Part shown: in pieces, positions 55,562-64,000 of the stretch
How the letters are laid out: each line of letters starts with the position of its first letter
How positions within the stretch are numbered: the first letter of the stretch is position 1
NCBI GenBank assembly: GCA_020849655.1
Contig: JADLFU010000232.1
Coordinates: 1-64,000, forward strand
Origin: Polyangiaceae bacterium
Lineage (GTDB): Bacteria; Myxococcota_A; Polyangia; Polyangiales; Polyangiaceae
Length of the DNA stretch: 64,000 nucleotides
Reading direction: 5' to 3'
The notes under the pieces: generated by a model
Seen by the model: only the letters and a program-made list of their open reading frames with translations
Databases searched by the model: none
What the model was told of the DNA's origin: nothing
Translations under genes and position numbers: made by a program

Positions 55562-56776
55562 CTATTTCGCGGAGCGCGCGGGGGCCGGTGCAGGGGGCTC
55601 ACCGAGCGTGAACCTGCCCGGCGCCTCCACCGCCCTCGGGGCATCGGCGGCGTCTCCGAGCAGGGTGCGCGACGACGCCGTGTACCGCCCGCGGCGCAGG
55701 CCCGCCAGCGTGACGCTCTCCCCCGCGTCCAGCCACGCGACGAGCGCGCCGTCCAGCATCACCGCGCGCAGCGAGTCGACGCCGCTGCGGACGAGCAGGC
55801 CGTCCGGGGGCGCGCCCGGCGCGGGGGTCGTGTCCAGCTCGCGCGTCCGCAGCAGCGCGAGCTCCTCGCGGCTCGCGACGACGGCTGGTCCGGTGGGGGT
55901 GGTGGCGGCCGCGAGCGTCGCGCCCGGAGGCGGCGCGCTCAGGTCTGCGAGCGGGAGCTCCACGCGCTTCGCGGGGAGGTCGGAGAGGTCGAGCACGATC
56001 CCTCCCGTGGGGAACGCGAGGTGCGCGCGGATGGGCAGCTGGTCGGCCTCGCACGCCAGCGTCGACGGGTCGACCCCCACGAGCTCGACCAGCAGTCGAC
56101 ACAGCATGACGCCGCCCTGCCCGAGCTCGGGCGCGCGCGCGACGTCCAGCGTCAGCGCGCCGAGCTTCGTGGTGATCGAGTACCGGCTGACCGCGCGACC
56201 GAGGCGCGGCGGGAGCTCCTTCTTCGGCCCGATCTGGCCCGAGACGAGCGGGAGCGCGTCGAGCCGTCGGTCGCCGAACAGCGATCGCAGCGTCCCCGGC
56301 GCGGCGGGGCGGTACTCGGTCGCCCCAGGGAACACGAGCGCGTGACCCAGGCGATCCCCGCGCGCCCGGAGCTCCGTCCCCGCGGGCAGCGGGAACCCAC
56401 GCCCCTCGAACACCAGCCGCAGCCGCCCCGTCTCGGTGAGCTGCAGCGTCGTGCGCAGGGCCGTCGCCCGCCTGAGCGTCGCGAGCCCCTCCGCGTGGGT
56501 CTCCGGAGCGCGCGGGGGCGACGGGAGCTCCTGGGGCTTCCACTCCATCACGAGCGAGACGCCCGAGGTCTCCTTGGCGCCCAGCGTGTCGGGCGGCATC
56601 GGCTCGTCGCTCCGCAGGGCCTGCGGCGCCTCACGCGCGCGCGGCTCGGACGACGTGAGCGGCGCGGGCAGGATCGACGCGTTCGGGCTCGGCTGAAGCT
56701 CGCCCGGCGGCGGCTCGGCGCGCGGGCGCTCACACCCCGCGCACGCGACGACGAGGGCGAACGCCCAGCGCCTCAC
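55562..56776 (-). CDS. Lipoprotein of unknown function
   Basis: 404 residues from GTG 56774-56776, overlapping the HAD gene's stop as GTGA. The signal peptide ends in VVACAGC, a lipobox. A Pro/Ser-rich linker (to about 70) precedes a long region with beta-strand character (LRLVFEGRGFPLPAGTEL, GALTLDVARAPEL, IVLDLSDLPAKRVELPL). No known family or repeat is clear. It is third in an apparent operon after MaoC and HAD genes. It is probably anchored to the outer or inner membrane, facing the periplasm. Confidence 0.6.
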   Translation of the reverse strand: MRRWAFALVVACAGCERPRAEPPPGELQPSPNASILPAPLTSSEPRAREAPQALRSDEPMPPDTLGAKETSGVSLVMEWKPQELPSPPRAPETHAEGLATLRRATALRTTLQLTETGRLRLVFEGRGFPLPAGTELRARGDRLGHALVFPGATEYRPAAPGTLRSLFGDRRLDALPLVSGQIGPKKELPPRLGRAVSRYSITTKLGALTLDVARAPELGQGGVMLCRLLVELVGVDPSTLACEADQLPIRAHLAFPTGGIVLDLSDLPAKRVELPLADLSAPPPGATLAAATTPTGPAVVASREELALLRTRELDTTPAPGAPPDGLLVRSGVDSLRAVMLDGALVAWLDAGESVTLAGLRRGRYTASSRTLLGDAADAPRAVEAPGRFTLGEPPAPAPARSAK

Positions 56777-57537
56777 GACCGGAAGTCGCGCAGCGTGACC
56801 ACCCCGGCGTCGAGCGGAGGCGGGCTCGGCGCGTGCTGCGTCGCGAGGAACACCGAGCTCATCGCGGGGTAGGCGCGGAGGAAGGCGTTGCAGTTCGCCG
56901 GCTCGTTGTCGAACGACGCGATCGGCTCCCCGAGGCGCGCGACGCGCGGCGCGATGTCACGCTTGTACTCCTCGTCGGGGAGATCGAACGCGGGCTTGCA
57001 GACGAGCTCGGTGCCCACCCGCCCGATGGGGAACCCGTGCTCGCGTAGGCTCACCCAGCTGCCGACGCTCATCTCCGGCAGATCTCGGCCCGTGAGGTAG
57101 AGCAGCGTCGCGCCGGCGCTCCACAGCTCCTCGGCGAACGCGGCGGCGCCGGGCAGCGGGACGTCGTGCACCAGGTACTCGTCGCGGAAGAACCGCGACC
57201 GCCAGAACGCGATCGCCCGCGCCCAGATGCCCTCGTCGTTGATGCCGTGCCGCGCGAGGCTGTCGGTGATCCCGTAGACGAGGTTCGCCGCGTCGATCTC
57301 CATGATCGCGCGCGTGATTTCGGGGTGGGTCCCTCCGAGCGTGTCGGCCAGCTCGCGCAGGATGGAGAGGGTGCGAGGGCGGTTGTCGAACAGCGTCCCG
57401 TCGAGGTCGAACACCACGACGGGGCGCCCGCCCCGCGCCGACGTCTCCTGCGCCCGCGCGACCAGGCCGCGGAGAAAATCGCGCTGAGCGTCGGCGGAGA
57501 GCGGCGCGGAGGGCGTCACGGGGGCCGCGGGTATCAC
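56773..57537 (-). CDS. HAD-superfamily hydrolase
   Basis: 254 residues from GTG 57535-57537. The motif I FDLDGTLFDNRP (Asp nucleophile near residue 43) is clear, with a second motif LYLTGRD and a motif IV-like pattern in ASFDNEPANC. It lacks a signal peptide and should be a cytoplasmic phosphatase or related enzyme; the substrate is unknown. The cap region (about 70-150) is helical, of the C1 kind. The start overlaps the MaoC gene's stop, and its own stop overlaps the lipoprotein gene's start, both GTGA. Confidence 0.85.
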   Translation of the reverse strand: MIPAAPVTPSAPLSADAQRDFLRGLVARAQETSARGGRPVVVFDLDGTLFDNRPRTLSILRELADTLGGTHPEITRAIMEIDAANLVYGITDSLARHGINDEGIWARAIAFWRSRFFRDEYLVHDVPLPGAAAFAEELWSAGATLLYLTGRDLPEMSVGSWVSLREHGFPIGRVGTELVCKPAFDLPDEEYKRDIAPRVARLGEPIASFDNEPANCNAFLRAYPAMSSVFLATQHAPSPPPLDAGVVTLRDFRS

Positions 57538-58370
57538 CCTTCCTCGCGAGCGTCGAGCCAGCCCGAGAGCACCGTCTCGCCGCGCGCCGGCACGCGGGTC
57601 GACAGCGTGACCCTGCCGTCGTCGAGCGCGTGGAGCGACGTCTCGAGCACCTCGCCGGGCCACACGGGCTTCTGGAACTTCGCGTCGAAGCGGGTGACCC
57701 GGCGGGACGGGAAGGCGCCCTCGAACGCGCGCAGCGCGAACCCGTACGTGCAGAGGCCGTGCAGCAGCGGCCCCGCGGCGAACCCGACGCGCGCGGCGAG
57801 CTCGGGATCGGCGTGCAGGGGGTTCTTGTCGCCGCTCAGCCGGTAGAGCAGCGCCTGCTCGGGGCTCGTCGCCTGCTCGACGGTGGAGTCCGGCGCGCGG
57901 CCCGCGGGGGGCTTCGGCTCGTCGCGCTTGTCGGGGCGAGGGCCGCCGAAGCCGCCCCCGTCGCGCACGATGAGCGACCACTCGGTCTCGGCCACGAGCG
58001 CGTCGCCGTCGCGGGTCTCGGTGGCGATGACGACCTGCGCGAACCGCTTCAGATCGTAGAGTGCCTTCACCGTGGCGCGCGTGCGGAGCGTCGCCTCGGG
58101 GCGCAGGTCGCGGTGGACGCGCACCGACTGGGCGCCGTGCACCACCGCCTCGAGCGCCGCGCCGGTCGACGTCAGGCACTCGAACACCGCGGGCGCCGCG
58201 GGCACGACGGGGAAGCTCATCAGCACCCGCGGCCCCCTGCCTTCGTAGAGCAGATCGAGCTCGTCGCGCCTCGCCCCGACCCCGAGCGCGTACAGGATGC
58301 ACGCGTCCGCGCCGTGCGCGAGCACATGCTCGCCGCTCTCGCGGCCGACGCTGGCGGGATCGATGGGCAT
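57534..58370 (-). CDS. MaoC-like (R)-specific enoyl-CoA hydratase
   Basis: 278 residues from ATG 58368-58370. The C-terminal hotdog domain carries the hydratase-2 motif RLSGDKNPLHADPELAARVGFAAGPLLHG. The N-terminal half looks like a degenerate hotdog domain, so this is the two-domain type found in multifunctional beta-oxidation enzymes. It probably hydrates (2E)-enoyl-CoA to (3R)-hydroxyacyl-CoA. It starts only 18 bp after the 3' end of tRNA-Ser and heads the MaoC - HAD - lipoprotein set, so it may share the tRNA transcript. Confidence 0.88.
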   Translation of the reverse strand: MPIDPASVGRESGEHVLAHGADACILYALGVGARRDELDLLYEGRGPRVLMSFPVVPAAPAVFECLTSTGAALEAVVHGAQSVRVHRDLRPEATLRTRATVKALYDLKRFAQVVIATETRDGDALVAETEWSLIVRDGGGFGGPRPDKRDEPKPPAGRAPDSTVEQATSPEQALLYRLSGDKNPLHADPELAARVGFAAGPLLHGLCTYGFALRAFEGAFPSRRVTRFDAKFQKPVWPGEVLETSLHALDDGRVTLSTRVPARGETVLSGWLDAREEG

Positions 58371-58388
58371 CGGCCGTGCAGGCTCCGC

Positions 58389-58474
58389 GGAGAGGGAGGG
58401 ATTCGAACCCTCGGAAGAGTTTCCCCTTCGCACCCTTAGCAAGGGTGTGCCTTCGACCACTCGGCCACCTCTCC
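58389..58474 (-). tRNA. tRNA-Ser (anticodon GCT)
   Basis: An 86-base serine tRNA on the minus strand. The acceptor stem GGAGAGG / CCTCTCC pairs fully; the anticodon stem-loop reads ACCC-TTGCTAA-GGGT, giving anticodon GCT, which reads AGC and AGT codons. A long variable arm and a GGTTCGAATCC T-loop fit class II. The CCA end is not encoded. It lies in front of the MaoC gene, same strand. Confidence 0.97.
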
Positions 58475-58690
58475 TTGACAAGCCCTCGCGCTGTCTCCCG
58501 CGAGGCGGCGGCGAGGAGTGCCACAACCCGGCGCGTCGTTCAACCCCATTTGCGCGTCCCTGCCCCTTCGCGCTCGACTTCCACGGGGTGTTCCTTCTAC
58601 GCTGCCGGGCCGGCTTCGCTCGCGTCGCGAACCCCTCCGTGCCCGGCCTCGAGAGGCGCCGGGCGGGGCGCGCGAGCCGCCGGATCGCGC

Positions 58691-61600
58691 ATGACCACGT
58701 CCAGCCTGCCCCCGAACCAGAGCGGCCCCCCCGACGCGACGAAGGCCCAGGCCGCGGCCTGGATCACCGAGGAGCTGGACGCCGCGACGGACGACCGTCA
58801 GCGCGCGCTCTTGCTGCACGAGCGCGCCGCGCTGCTCCTGCGCTCGGGCGACGACGCGGGGGCCGCGCGAGATTTCCTGGCGGCCTTCAACGCCGACGAC
58901 GAGTTCCGCGAGCCGCTCGAGGCGCTCGTCGCGCTGCTCGGGAGGCGCCGGTCGGTGCAGAACCTCGGCAAGCTCCTCGAGGCGCTCGAGGCGGCGGCCT
59001 CCACCCCCGACGAGGTGGCCCGCGCGAAGATCGATCGCGCCGCGTTCGCGCTCGAGAAGGGCGACGTCGACCTCGCGAGATCGCTCCTGCGCGAGGCGAC
59101 GGTGGAGCGCGAAGGCGACCTCGCGCCGTGGCTGGAGCTCGAGATCCTCGCCGGCAAGGAGGGCGACGCGGGCGCGCGACGGGAGGCCCTCGCCGCGCGC
59201 GCGCCCCTCGCGGCTCCGCCGGCGTGGCGCGCGCTCTTGCTCCTCGATCTCGCGCAGATGGATCACGCGTCGGGCGATCGGGAGGCCGCGATCGCCGGGT
59301 GCCGAGCGGCCGTGGCGCTCGAGGGAGCGACCAGGTTCCGCGCGCTCACCGTCCTCGTGGATCTCGCGCGCGATCCGCTCGACGACGCCGCGCTCGCGGA
59401 GGCGCTGGAGGCCCTCGCCCACCTGGTCGTCGAGGCGCTCGAGGACGCGGACGCTGGCGCGCGCGCGGGGGTGCCGGTCTACGCGCGGACCCCGGCGTTC
59501 GCGGCCGAGGCGTGGGTGCGCGCCGCGATGTGCAAGCGGCGTCTGGGCGATCTCGACGGGGCCGCCGCGCTGCTCGTCGCCGCGTCGGAGAAGCTGCCGG
59601 ACGAGCCCGCGCTCGCGATGCTCGAGCTCGGCGTACGCGACGCGCAGGGAGATGGGGCGCGGAGCGCGGAGATCGCGCGTGCGCTCATCGAGCGCGGCGC
59701 GCCGAGCGACGAGGCCGCGTCGCTGTGGATGCGGGTCGAGGAGGAGGCCGCGGGGCGGGGAGATCGCGACGGGGCGCTCGCGGCGCTCGCGGCCGCGGTC
59801 GCCGCCGATCCTTCGTCGCTCCTGCCGCGGGTGATGCACCTCGATTTCTTGTCGCTGAGCGACGAGCCCGCCGATCACGCGCAGCTCGCGGCGATGGTCG
59901 AGGCGAGCGCGGATCTCCTCGGCGCCGACGACGCGACGGCGCGCGCGTACCTCCGGGCCGCGTGGGAGTGGGCCGTCTCGGCGAAGGACGCGGCGGGCGC
60001 GAAGGCCGCGCTCTCCCAGGCAGGGCTGCTCGGCGTCCCCCACGCGACGGTCGCGAGGCTGGGGCGCCTCCTCGCCAGGCTGAGCGACGACGCGCAGTGG
60101 TACGACGACGCGACCCGGCGGCTGCTCGCGGCCGGACCTCCGGAGGCCGAGCTGCCGGGGCTGTGGCTGGAGCTCGTGCGCGGGCGCCTCGCCCGAGGAG
60201 AGCACGACGGCGCCGCGAAGGCGGTCGAGCAGCTCTCGCAGGCCCCCGGCGGCGCGTGGATCGCACGCGCGCTTGCGGCGTATGTGCTGCCGGCCGCTTC
60301 GCCCAAGGAGGGTCGCGCCGCGCTCGACGCCGCCGCGCTCGACGCGCTCGCGGCGGTCGAGACGGACGCCCCCACGGCCGGGGCGCTGCGGCTGGTCGCG
60401 GCGCGGCGCGCGCTCGGGGCGGGAGACGTCGACGGCGCGAACCAGCGCCTCGGGGCCCTGCTCGAAGAGGACGCGTCGAACCTCCTCGCGGCGTCGTTCC
60501 GCGCCGCCGCCCTGCGAGGAGCAGGGCGCCTGACCGACGCCGCCGCGGTGCTCGACGCCACGGCCGCCGCGCTCGACGATCGCGCGCTGTCAGCGTGCTC
60601 GTCGCTCGAGGCGGGGCTTCTGTGGTGGCGCGCCGCGGAGCGTGAGTCCGCGCTCCAGTCCTTCAGGGCTGCCCACGCCGCAGATCCGGACTCGGCCGCG
60701 CCGATGCTGGCGTGGGCGACCCGCGCGGTGTCACCCGACGATCTCGGCGCCCGGCGCGAGGCCATCGACAGCTCCCTCGCGGGCGGTGAGTCTCCCGCGC
60801 TCGCGTCGCTGGAGCGCCTCGGCCTCGAGCTAGGGCCGGGGGGCGACGCCGACGACGCTCGCGTCGCGCTGGTCGCGCTCGAGAACGACGCCGGGCCGCT
60901 CGCCATCGCGGGGGCGCTCGCGCGGGTCTGCTGGCCCGCGGTCGTCGGTGATCGCGACAGGCTGGAGGCCGCGCTCTCCGCGCTCCAGTCCTCGGGCTAC
61001 CGGGCCGCGGCGCTCGCGCACGAGGAGCGCCTGCGGATCTCGCGAGACTACGAGGCGGACCTGGTCGCGGCGGCGCGTCACGCCGCTGCCTGGTCCGCGG
61101 CGTCGGGCGAGCTGCCCGCCGCGCTCGAGTGGCACGCCGCGTCTCGCGCGGTGGACGACCAGGGCGGGGTCGCCGGCGCGCTCCGGCTCGCGGCGGCCTC
61201 GCTCTCGGGCGAGGCGGCGATCGCCCTCTCGGCCCACGCCGCGATGGTCGACTGGCTCGCGTCTGGCTCGGCTCCTCCGGTCGACGGTGACACGCACGCG
61301 GCCGACCTCGTGAACCTCGAGCTCGCCCCCACGGGCTGCGATCCTCGTCGACGGGCGCTCGCGCTGCGCGCGCTCGAGCGAGGCGCGCTCGGAGACGACG
61401 CCGGCGTCGACGCGCTGCTCCTGGCCGGATACTCGCACCTCGCCGAGGGGGCTCCCGTCGCCGCGCTCGACGCCTTTCGGCGCGTCACGGACGCGAGGGC
61501 CCAGGACCTCGCCGCCTGGGAGGGCGTGCGCGCGGCCGGGGAAGCCATCGGAGACCCGTCCGTCGTCGCCGACGCGTGCGTGAAGCTCGGCGAGCTCTGC

Positions 61601-63436
61601 TCCGACGATGCGCGCGGCGCCGCGTGGTTCGAGCAGGCCGGGGTGCTCTACATCGACGCGCTCGACGATCCTAACACCGGGGAGCAGGCCCTGCTCGCGG
61701 CGTTCGAGCGCGATCCGACGCGGGTCGACGCGTTCGACAAGCTGTTTCGACGCCTGCGGGCCCGCGACGCCGACGACGCCGTGCTGCAGCTCGCCCAGCG
61801 CCGCCTCGAGGTGACCGAGGACACCCCGGAGATCGTCAAGCTCTACTGGGAGCAGGCGCGCATCCTCCGCAAGCAGGGCGACTACGAGGGCGCGCAGGAC
61901 GCGCTCAGCAACGTGACCATGCTCGAGGCTGATCACGTCGGCGCGCTCGCCCTCTCGGGCGAGATCTTCATCAAGAAGGGCGAGTTCGCGGAGGCCGCGG
62001 CCGCGCTCTCTCGCCTCGCCCTCCACGAAGAGGCGCCGCCGCAGCAGCGCCTCATCTCGGGCGTCGCGGCCGTCGACCTGTACGAGAAGAAGCTCGATCG
62101 CGTCGACGAGGCGCTGCGCGTGCTCACGTCGCTGCACGAGAGCGGGCTCTCGACGCTCCCGGTGCGAGAGCGCCTCGCGACGGTCGCCGCGCGCGCGGAG
62201 GCGTGGCCGGCGGCCACCGCCATCCTCGAGGAGCTGATGGGGGAGCGCGAGGGCGCCGACGCGCGCGTCGCCGCGGCGCGCCTGTCGATGGCGATCTGGC
62301 GCGACAAGCTCGACGATCCCCGCGGCGCGGAGCGGGCCGTGACGAAGCTGTTGGCAGAAGCGCCCTCGGACGGCGAGGCGCTCGATCTGCTGCTCGATCG
62401 CCTGCCGACAGAGCCCTTCGCGCGGCGGCTCGTCGCCACCGGTCGGGACGCCGTCGTGCGCGACCTCGCGGGCGGCCCGCTCGACCCGGACGCCGTCGCC
62501 CGCCTCGCGAAGATCGCCCGGGCGACGGGAGATGGCGCGCTCTTGCAGGCGTCCCTCGGGGCGCTGGTCGCGCTCGGGCGTGACGAGCCGGGGGTCTCGG
62601 ACGAGCTGGCGGATCTCGACGCTCGCGCCGCGCGCGTGCCGCAGATCCAGGTCGACGACGCGGCGCTCGCGGCGCTCGGCGACCCGGAGGACTCGGGCCC
62701 CATCGCGCGCCTCTTCGCGGCGCTCGGCGAGACGATCGCCGAGGCGCTCGGCCCGTCTCGCGAGGGGCTCGGGGTCGGCCGCAAGGAGCGCATCGACGCG
62801 AAGAGCGGCATGCCCCTGCGCAACGACGTCGCCGCGTGGCTGGGCGCGCTCGGCATCGGCGAGTTCGAGCTGTACGTCGGCGGCCGCGACCTGGAGGGCG
62901 TACAGGGCGTCGCGGGGGAGGTGCCCGCGATCGTGGTCGGCGGGGAGGTGCGCAGCCCGCTCTCCCCGCGGGCGCGCGCCGCCGTCGCGCGCGAGGCGTT
63001 CGCGCTGCGGCGCGGCCCCACCATCGGGCGGCTGCGCGACGAGGCGACGATCGCGAGCATCGCGATCGCCGCGTGCAACCTGTGCGAGCTGCGGCTCGAC
63101 GCCCCCAACTTCGCCATCCTAGGCGACGTGCAGCGCCAGCTCGGCAAGGCGATGTCGCGCAAGGTCAAGAAGATGATCCCCGAGATTTGTCAGGAAATGG
63201 TCGCGCGCCGCGCCGACGTCGTCCGGTTCTCTCAGGCGTCGCAGCGCAGCCTCGACCGCGTCGCGGCGATCGCCGGCGGAGACGCCGCGCTCGTGCTCAC
63301 CGACGTGCTCGGCGCCTCGCGGGGCGACCTGCGGCGCGCCGTCGCGGCCAGCCCGCGCGCCGATCGCCTGCTCCGGTTCGTGCTCTCACCGACGTACCTG
63401 CAGCTCCGCAGCCAGCTCGGCATGGGGGTGCGCTGA
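58691..63436 (+). CDS. Giant TPR-like repeat protein 2
   Basis: 1581 residues from ATG 58691, with no signal peptide. Most of the length is a helical-repeat solenoid (Ala/Leu/Arg/Asp-rich, periods of about 35 residues) similar in type to the 2551-residue protein. The last 270 residues differ: a region with ALGETIAEALGPSREGLGVGRKER, then strands and helices (EVRSPLSPRARAAVAREAF) and an end resembling LRFVLSPTYLQLRSQLG. Whether it is a true paralogue of the other giant protein cannot be judged without alignment. The stop overlaps the next ATG (TGATG), so it is coupled to the Pro-rich gene. Confidence 0.85.
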   Translation: MTTSSLPPNQSGPPDATKAQAAAWITEELDAATDDRQRALLLHERAALLLRSGDDAGAARDFLAAFNADDEFREPLEALVALLGRRRSVQNLGKLLEALEAAASTPDEVARAKIDRAAFALEKGDVDLARSLLREATVEREGDLAPWLELEILAGKEGDAGARREALAARAPLAAPPAWRALLLLDLAQMDHASGDREAAIAGCRAAVALEGATRFRALTVLVDLARDPLDDAALAEALEALAHLVVEALEDADAGARAGVPVYARTPAFAAEAWVRAAMCKRRLGDLDGAAALLVAASEKLPDEPALAMLELGVRDAQGDGARSAEIARALIERGAPSDEAASLWMRVEEEAAGRGDRDGALAALAAAVAADPSSLLPRVMHLDFLSLSDEPADHAQLAAMVEASADLLGADDATARAYLRAAWEWAVSAKDAAGAKAALSQAGLLGVPHATVARLGRLLARLSDDAQWYDDATRRLLAAGPPEAELPGLWLELVRGRLARGEHDGAAKAVEQLSQAPGGAWIARALAAYVLPAASPKEGRAALDAAALDALAAVETDAPTAGALRLVAARRALGAGDVDGANQRLGALLEEDASNLLAASFRAAALRGAGRLTDAAAVLDATAAALDDRALSACSSLEAGLLWWRAAERESALQSFRAAHAADPDSAAPMLAWATRAVSPDDLGARREAIDSSLAGGESPALASLERLGLELGPGGDADDARVALVALENDAGPLAIAGALARVCWPAVVGDRDRLEAALSALQSSGYRAAALAHEERLRISRDYEADLVAAARHAAAWSAASGELPAALEWHAASRAVDDQGGVAGALRLAAASLSGEAAIALSAHAAMVDWLASGSAPPVDGDTHAADLVNLELAPTGCDPRRRALALRALERGALGDDAGVDALLLAGYSHLAEGAPVAALDAFRRVTDARAQDLAAWEGVRAAGEAIGDPSVVADACVKLGELCSDDARGAAWFEQAGVLYIDALDDPNTGEQALLAAFERDPTRVDAFDKLFRRLRARDADDAVLQLAQRRLEVTEDTPEIVKLYWEQARILRKQGDYEGAQDALSNVTMLEADHVGALALSGEIFIKKGEFAEAAAALSRLALHEEAPPQQRLISGVAAVDLYEKKLDRVDEALRVLTSLHESGLSTLPVRERLATVAARAEAWPAATAILEELMGEREGADARVAAARLSMAIWRDKLDDPRGAERAVTKLLAEAPSDGEALDLLLDRLPTEPFARRLVATGRDAVVRDLAGGPLDPDAVARLAKIARATGDGALLQASLGALVALGRDEPGVSDELADLDARAARVPQIQVDDAALAALGDPEDSGPIARLFAALGETIAEALGPSREGLGVGRKERIDAKSGMPLRNDVAAWLGALGIGEFELYVGGRDLEGVQGVAGEVPAIVVGGEVRSPLSPRARAAVAREAFALRRGPTIGRLRDEATIASIAIAACNLCELRLDAPNFAILGDVQRQLGKAMSRKVKKMIPEICQEMVARRADVVRFSQASQRSLDRVAAIAGGDAALVLTDVLGASRGDLRRAVAASPRADRLLRFVLSPTYLQLRSQLGMGVR

Positions 63437-64000
63437 TGTCGACGCCGAAGCCCCCGGGCGGCAACAGCGAGTGGGACAACCTGCTCGAGAGCCTCGAGCC
63501 CGACGTGAAGGCGCCGAGCATCCCGCCGCGCTCCGAGAGCCCCACCTCGCCCGGCGGGGAGGACCACGCGGGCCACGACGAGCACGACGAGCGTACGGTC
63601 ATCGGGGTCATCCCGCGCGAGATCATGGCCGAGTCCATGCGCGGGGGGGCGATGCGGGGAGGAGGACTGTCCCAGCTGCTGGCCCGCGGACGGGAGAGCG
63701 AGCCCGCCCCCCCCGCCGAGCCCGCGCCCGACCTCTTCACCTCCGCGCGGGTGCCGCCGCCGCCGCCGCGCCCCGCGTCGCCGCAGCGCCCCGCGCCGCC
63801 GCGCGCGCCCGTGAAGACCGCGCCGTCGCTCGGCGCGTCGCCCGCGCCGCCCGACGCGCGGCACACGGTCGAGACGCTGCCCTCGGACGAGCGCGGCCCG
63901 TCGATCGAGCACGAGCGGCCGACGGTCCCGCCCCCTCCCGGAGCGCGTGACGCCGCGCCGTCGGTCGAGAGCGCCGACGTCGAGAGCGCGCCCGGTCCCA
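63436..64000 (+). CDS. Pro-rich, disordered protein (runs off the window)
   Basis: At least 188 residues from ATG 63436, which overlaps the previous stop as TGATG; the frame is open to the window end. It is polar and Pro/Ala/Glu-rich, with charged stretches (HDEHDERTVIGVIPREIMAESMRGG), and probably mostly disordered. There is no signal peptide at the start. Coupling to the giant TPR-like protein suggests a partner or client. The C-terminal part is outside the window, so the family cannot be decided. Confidence 0.6.
   Translation, partial: MSTPKPPGGNSEWDNLLESLEPDVKAPSIPPRSESPTSPGGEDHAGHDEHDERTVIGVIPREIMAESMRGGAMRGGGLSQLLARGRESEPAPPAEPAPDLFTSARVPPPPPRPASPQRPAPPRAPVKTAPSLGASPAPPDARHTVETLPSDERGPSIEHERPTVPPPPGARDAAPSVESADVESAPGP

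Overview
The window reads as chromosomal DNA of a very GC-rich Gram-negative bacterium, most likely a myxobacterium (Myxococcota, Polyangiales-like). The evidence is an MglA-type motility GTPase, an AgmX/PglI-type C-terminal domain, two Hanks-type Ser/Thr kinases with a PP2C phosphatase and an FHA protein, an NtrC-type regulator, two giant TPR-like proteins and many lipoproteins. There is no prophage, insertion sequence, CRISPR array, rRNA or biosynthetic cluster. One tRNA-Ser(GCT) is present. Because the DNA is so GC-rich, long antisense and out-of-frame reading frames are common and were discounted.

Layout. 1-9 kb: a dispersed repeat copy, a small periplasmic protein, a coiled-coil/TPR membrane protein, a TerB-like protein, a DUF882 protein overlapping a Cys-rich lipoprotein, an NtrC-type regulator overlapping queA, a double-FKBP lipoprotein, a cyclophilin and an orphan histidine kinase. 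9-14.4 kb: an apparent operon of Ser/Thr kinase, PEGA/TPR-type membrane protein, repeat-bearing lipoprotein, lipid-anchored truncated-globin-like protein and an unknown secreted protein, then an MglA GTPase. 14.4-24 kb: lipoprotein, PLD-like protein, CXXCH lipoprotein, DUF362-pheA, a Lys-rich small protein with DUF4846, methyltransferase, TatD, unknown proteins and a MoxR ATPase. 24-32 kb: a TonB-domain/TonB-receptor fusion with a lipoprotein, a Cys-rich CWC protein, an SPFH/zinc-ribbon protein, SDR-pdxJ and a cluster of small membrane proteins (DUF2752, DUF4190, DUF4013). 32-40.7 kb: ilvE, an AgmX-type lipoprotein, serA, a thiopurine methyltransferase-like gene, and an outer-membrane protein - FHA - PP2C - Ser/Thr kinase operon. 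40.8-54 kb: a 2551-residue repeat protein, a sigma-70 family factor, an ABC transporter and an OmpA/thrombospondin-type-3 protein. 54-64 kb: the second repeat copy, a diguanylate cyclase, a lipoprotein - HAD - MaoC operon behind tRNA-Ser, and a 1581-residue TPR-like protein coupled to a Pro-rich protein that leaves the window.

Themes. Many neighbours overlap by the 4-base GTGA/ATGA pattern, so translational coupling is widespread even between genes of unrelated function. The parts that most deserve follow-up are the ~150-bp repeat found in two intergenic sites 54 kb apart, the kinase-globin lipoprotein operon, the kinase/phosphatase/FHA/outer-membrane operon, the TonB-receptor fusion, and two conserved small genes (CWC, DUF2752) with no usable stop codon. 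Nothing here amounts to a clearly new defence or mobile system.
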